7,068 bases of DNA from the NCBI GenBank assembly GCA_003136295.1, contig PLDZ01000136.1:16502-23569 (forward strand), in the 5' to 3' direction. The notes beneath the pieces are model-generated. The model had not been told where the DNA came from, made no database searches, and was given only the letters and a program-made list of their open reading frames with translations. Numbering within the stretch: position 1 is the stretch's first letter; each line of letters starts with the position of its first letter. This stretch comes from Candidatus Dormiibacterota bacterium (lineage in GTDB: Bacteria > Chloroflexota > Dormibacteria > Aeolococcales > Aeolococcaceae). Positions 5,462 through 7,068 of this stretch are shown piece by piece. The position numbers were made by a program, and so were the translations under genes.

Positions 5462-6622
5462 TCAACCGGGATAGATGAGACGCGCGTCGCCAGGGAAGAG
5501 CCAGCCGAGACCACCCAGAAGCCGGTCGCGCCAGTTGATCCAGTTGTGACCGTCGAAGGCTTCGACGAGACGCAGTTCGTCACACATCCTCTCGAGCACC
5601 GCAGCCATCGCTCGATCGGGCACCGCGAGGGGCTCGAAGGCGCCGAACGTGAGGAAGATGCGCTCGGTGACCTTCTTCGGGCTGGCCCGAACCGAGTTGA
5701 CGAAACGCACCACCGGCTCGAACACGTCGCCGAACGTCGCCGGCGTTGCGGCTTCCGTGAAGCGCAGCGATGGGGATTCGAGCAGGAGCGCGCCATAGAA
5801 ACCCGGCGCGCGGACGGCTGCGGCGAGCGCCGCCACCCCGCCGAAGCTCGCCCCCATGAGGACCCTGCCCCGTGGATCGCCACGCAGCTGCAATGAGCCC
5901 TCGATCTGCGGCACCAGCTCCTTGGTCAGGAACCGGCTGTGCGCCGCGCTTGCCCCGTACTCGCGCAGACGGTCGCCCGGGTGCGTGAACGCGACAACGC
6001 AGTCGTCCACCAGTCGCCGGTGCATGAGGTTGTCGAGCACCGTCGCCATCGACGAGAAGCGGAGAAAGTCGCCCCCGTCATGTACGACCAGCAGCGGCAT
6101 CCGGCGGTCGCGTCGCCTGCGCGCCGGGAGGTACAGGGTGACGTGAGCCTCGCGTCGGAGCGCTTTGCTCGGAAGCCGCAGATCGACGAGTTCGCCCGAT
6201 ACCGCCGCGGGATCCGGCAACGTCCAGTCGGGGGTGATGTATCCGTCCGCCTCGAGCACGGACTGCGACCCGACGGGGTCGCCGACCACTCGCGGGTTGA
6301 GGGGGTCATTCATGCTCTCCGTGTGCTCGCCGTGGCGCACCAGAAGGCGGTACTGCACCCGGGCGCCCCGGGGGAGCTCGACGCTGGCATGCCAGAGATC
6401 GGTGCCCTTGAGGCGGCGGAGCGGCAGTGGAATCGGCACCCCCAGCATCCGATGCTCAACGCCGACCCAGTCGGCCTCCCCTCGCCAGAGGAATGTGCAC
6501 GTCGGCCCGTCGACGAGCGGTACCTGGTGCTCACGGAGCAGCTGGTCGATCGCCTCGGGGGAGTGGCCTTCGGTGAGCAGGCGGGTGAGTGCCCGCTGGC
6601 TGCGGGCGGGGCCGTGGGTCAC
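5462..6622 (-). CDS. Fes-type alpha/beta hydrolase (putative esterase) with N-terminal E-set domain
   Basis: The 386-residue product has a short helical N-terminus (about 1-35) and an immunoglobulin-like E-set domain at about 38-135 (TCTFLWRGEADWV, then LWHASVELPRG, YRLLV and NDPLNP), as found before enterochelin-esterase domains. An esterase-D/Fes alpha/beta hydrolase domain covers about 145-375. The nucleophile is S259 in LMGASFGG, the histidine is H359 in DGHNWINWRDRL, and E330 in FGAFEP is the likely acid. VVHDGGDF at 179-186 forms the oxyanion-side loop. There is no signal peptide. The family hydrolyses esters such as enterobactin, but no siderophore genes are seen here, so the substrate is open. 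The GTG at 6622 follows the upstream stop (TGA at 6625-6627) by two bases, so translation is probably coupled. The esterase at 4699-5424 follows on the same strand. Confidence 0.83.
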   Translation of the reverse strand: MTHGPARSQRALTRLLTEGHSPEAIDQLLREHQVPLVDGPTCTFLWRGEADWVGVEHRMLGVPIPLPLRRLKGTDLWHASVELPRGARVQYRLLVRHGEHTESMNDPLNPRVVGDPVGSQSVLEADGYITPDWTLPDPAAVSGELVDLRLPSKALRREAHVTLYLPARRRRDRRMPLLVVHDGGDFLRFSSMATVLDNLMHRRLVDDCVVAFTHPGDRLREYGASAAHSRFLTKELVPQIEGSLQLRGDPRGRVLMGASFGGVAALAAAVRAPGFYGALLLESPSLRFTEAATPATFGDVFEPVVRFVNSVRASPKKVTERIFLTFGAFEPLAVPDRAMAAVLERMCDELRLVEAFDGHNWINWRDRLLGGLGWLFPGDARLIYPG

Positions 6623-6624
6623 GA

Positions 6625-7068
6625 TCAGGCTGCTTCCACCCCGCGGAGCACTCGACCCTCGCCCGTGACGACTCCGACCGAGCCGAGATCGGCTGGACGT
6701 CCCGCATGCAGCTCGAGGCGATCACCGGCGTCGAGGAGCACGCACGCGCTCGGCGCGCAGCGCTGGGCGAGGATGGCAAGGCGGTCGGAATCATGGGCGC
6801 GCAGCCGGGCCGCGGCGGCTGGCAGCGCCACCATTCCCCGAGCAACGCTGATGCCGATGTCGTATATCTCATCCGGCCGGCCCGCGGGGTCGTCATCGTC
6901 GGTGACGACGATCCGCTCGGAGACGGCCATCGTGCCCGATGACCATGCGATCAACGGGCGCTCTTCGATCAGCGCGGCCAGGTTGAAGAGATGCAGGCAG
7001 CCGTTGAGCACACCGACGTGCCCTCCGGCGATGGCGATAGCGGCGCAGCCGGCCACGATCTCCGCCAC
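6625..7068 (-). CDS. Class-I glutamine-amidotransferase / S51 peptidase-like protein, 5' end outside the window
   Basis: The 147 residues seen are the C-terminal part of the protein; the GTG at 7066-7068 is probably an internal valine. Residues 6-30 (AGCAAIAIAGGHVGVLNGCLHLF) look like the glycine-rich core strand and helix of an amidotransferase-like Rossmann fold. IAWSSGTMAVSERIVV at 40-55 resembles the nucleophile elbow of peptidase E and cyanophycinase relatives (G-x-S-A-G), which would make S43 or S44 the candidate nucleophile. After an acidic DDDD loop come GMVALPAAAARLRAHDSDRLAILAQR and VLLDAGDRLEL, as in the C-terminal half of such proteins. The assignment rests on fold-level pattern and is moderate. 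The gene is coupled to the Fes-like hydrolase by a two-base gap and is the first visible member of the three-gene group. Confidence 0.6.
   Translation of the reverse strand: MAEIVAGCAAIAIAGGHVGVLNGCLHLFNLAALIEERPLIAWSSGTMAVSERIVVTDDDDPAGRPDEIYDIGISVARGMVALPAAAARLRAHDSDRLAILAQRCAPSACVLLDAGDRLELHAGRPADLGSVGVVTGEGRVLRGVEAA

Noticed and set aside
5425..5883. N-terminal extension of the esterase frame
   Set aside because: It overlaps the Fes-like gene in another frame and is low-complexity R/S/P sequence. The protein begins naturally at the ATG at 5424, just after the upstream stop.
5294..5896. Plus-strand open frame of 200 codons
   Set aside because: It is antisense to the two hydrolase genes, which show conserved motifs in the other direction.

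Overview
The window is high-GC DNA with strong G/C preference at third codon positions, GTG starts beside ATG, tightly packed genes and one candidate leaderless mRNA. It also holds an exported GH25 muramidase, a membrane-anchored DUF929 thioredoxin-fold protein and DsbB. Together these suggest a Gram-positive-type, soil-like lineage: Actinomycetota or a neighbouring high-GC phylum such as Chloroflexota or Dormibacterota. This placement is inference; no marker gene is present. I found no rRNA, tRNA, CRISPR array, insertion sequence or phage gene.

Layout. (1) 1-682, minus: an AadA-like aminoglycoside nucleotidyltransferase (DUF4111 type), running off the left edge and missing its last residues. 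(2) 740-1021, minus: a short ORF resembling the C-terminal half of a GNAT acetyltransferase, possibly a remnant. (3) 1059-1169: short intergenic DNA with nothing recognisable apart from a small hairpin across the lysozyme stop codon. (4) 1170-2909, minus: a secreted GH25 lysozyme fused to a seven-repeat PLL-like beta-propeller. (5) 2910-3070: a divergent control region. (6) 3071-4687, plus: a two-gene operon of a DUF929 CPYC protein and DsbB. (7) 4699-7068, minus: three closely spaced genes. These are a class-I glutamine-amidotransferase/S51-peptidase-like protein (5' end outside the window), a Fes-type alpha/beta hydrolase with an N-terminal E-set domain, and a smaller COG4947-type esterase. 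The group converges with dsbB, with only 11 bases between them.

How the genes work together. The DUF929-DsbB pair reads as a self-contained extracytoplasmic disulfide-forming system. DUF929 would act as the membrane-tethered thiol oxidant in place of DsbA, and DsbB would reoxidise it using quinone. The divergently transcribed secreted lysozyme carries a C-terminal CPGC motif and could be a client, but that is speculative. The three-gene minus-strand group has 2-base and 37-base gaps and is probably one transcript. It combines an amidotransferase-like hydrolase with two different serine hydrolases of the alpha/beta fold. Its substrate cannot be read from the sequence.
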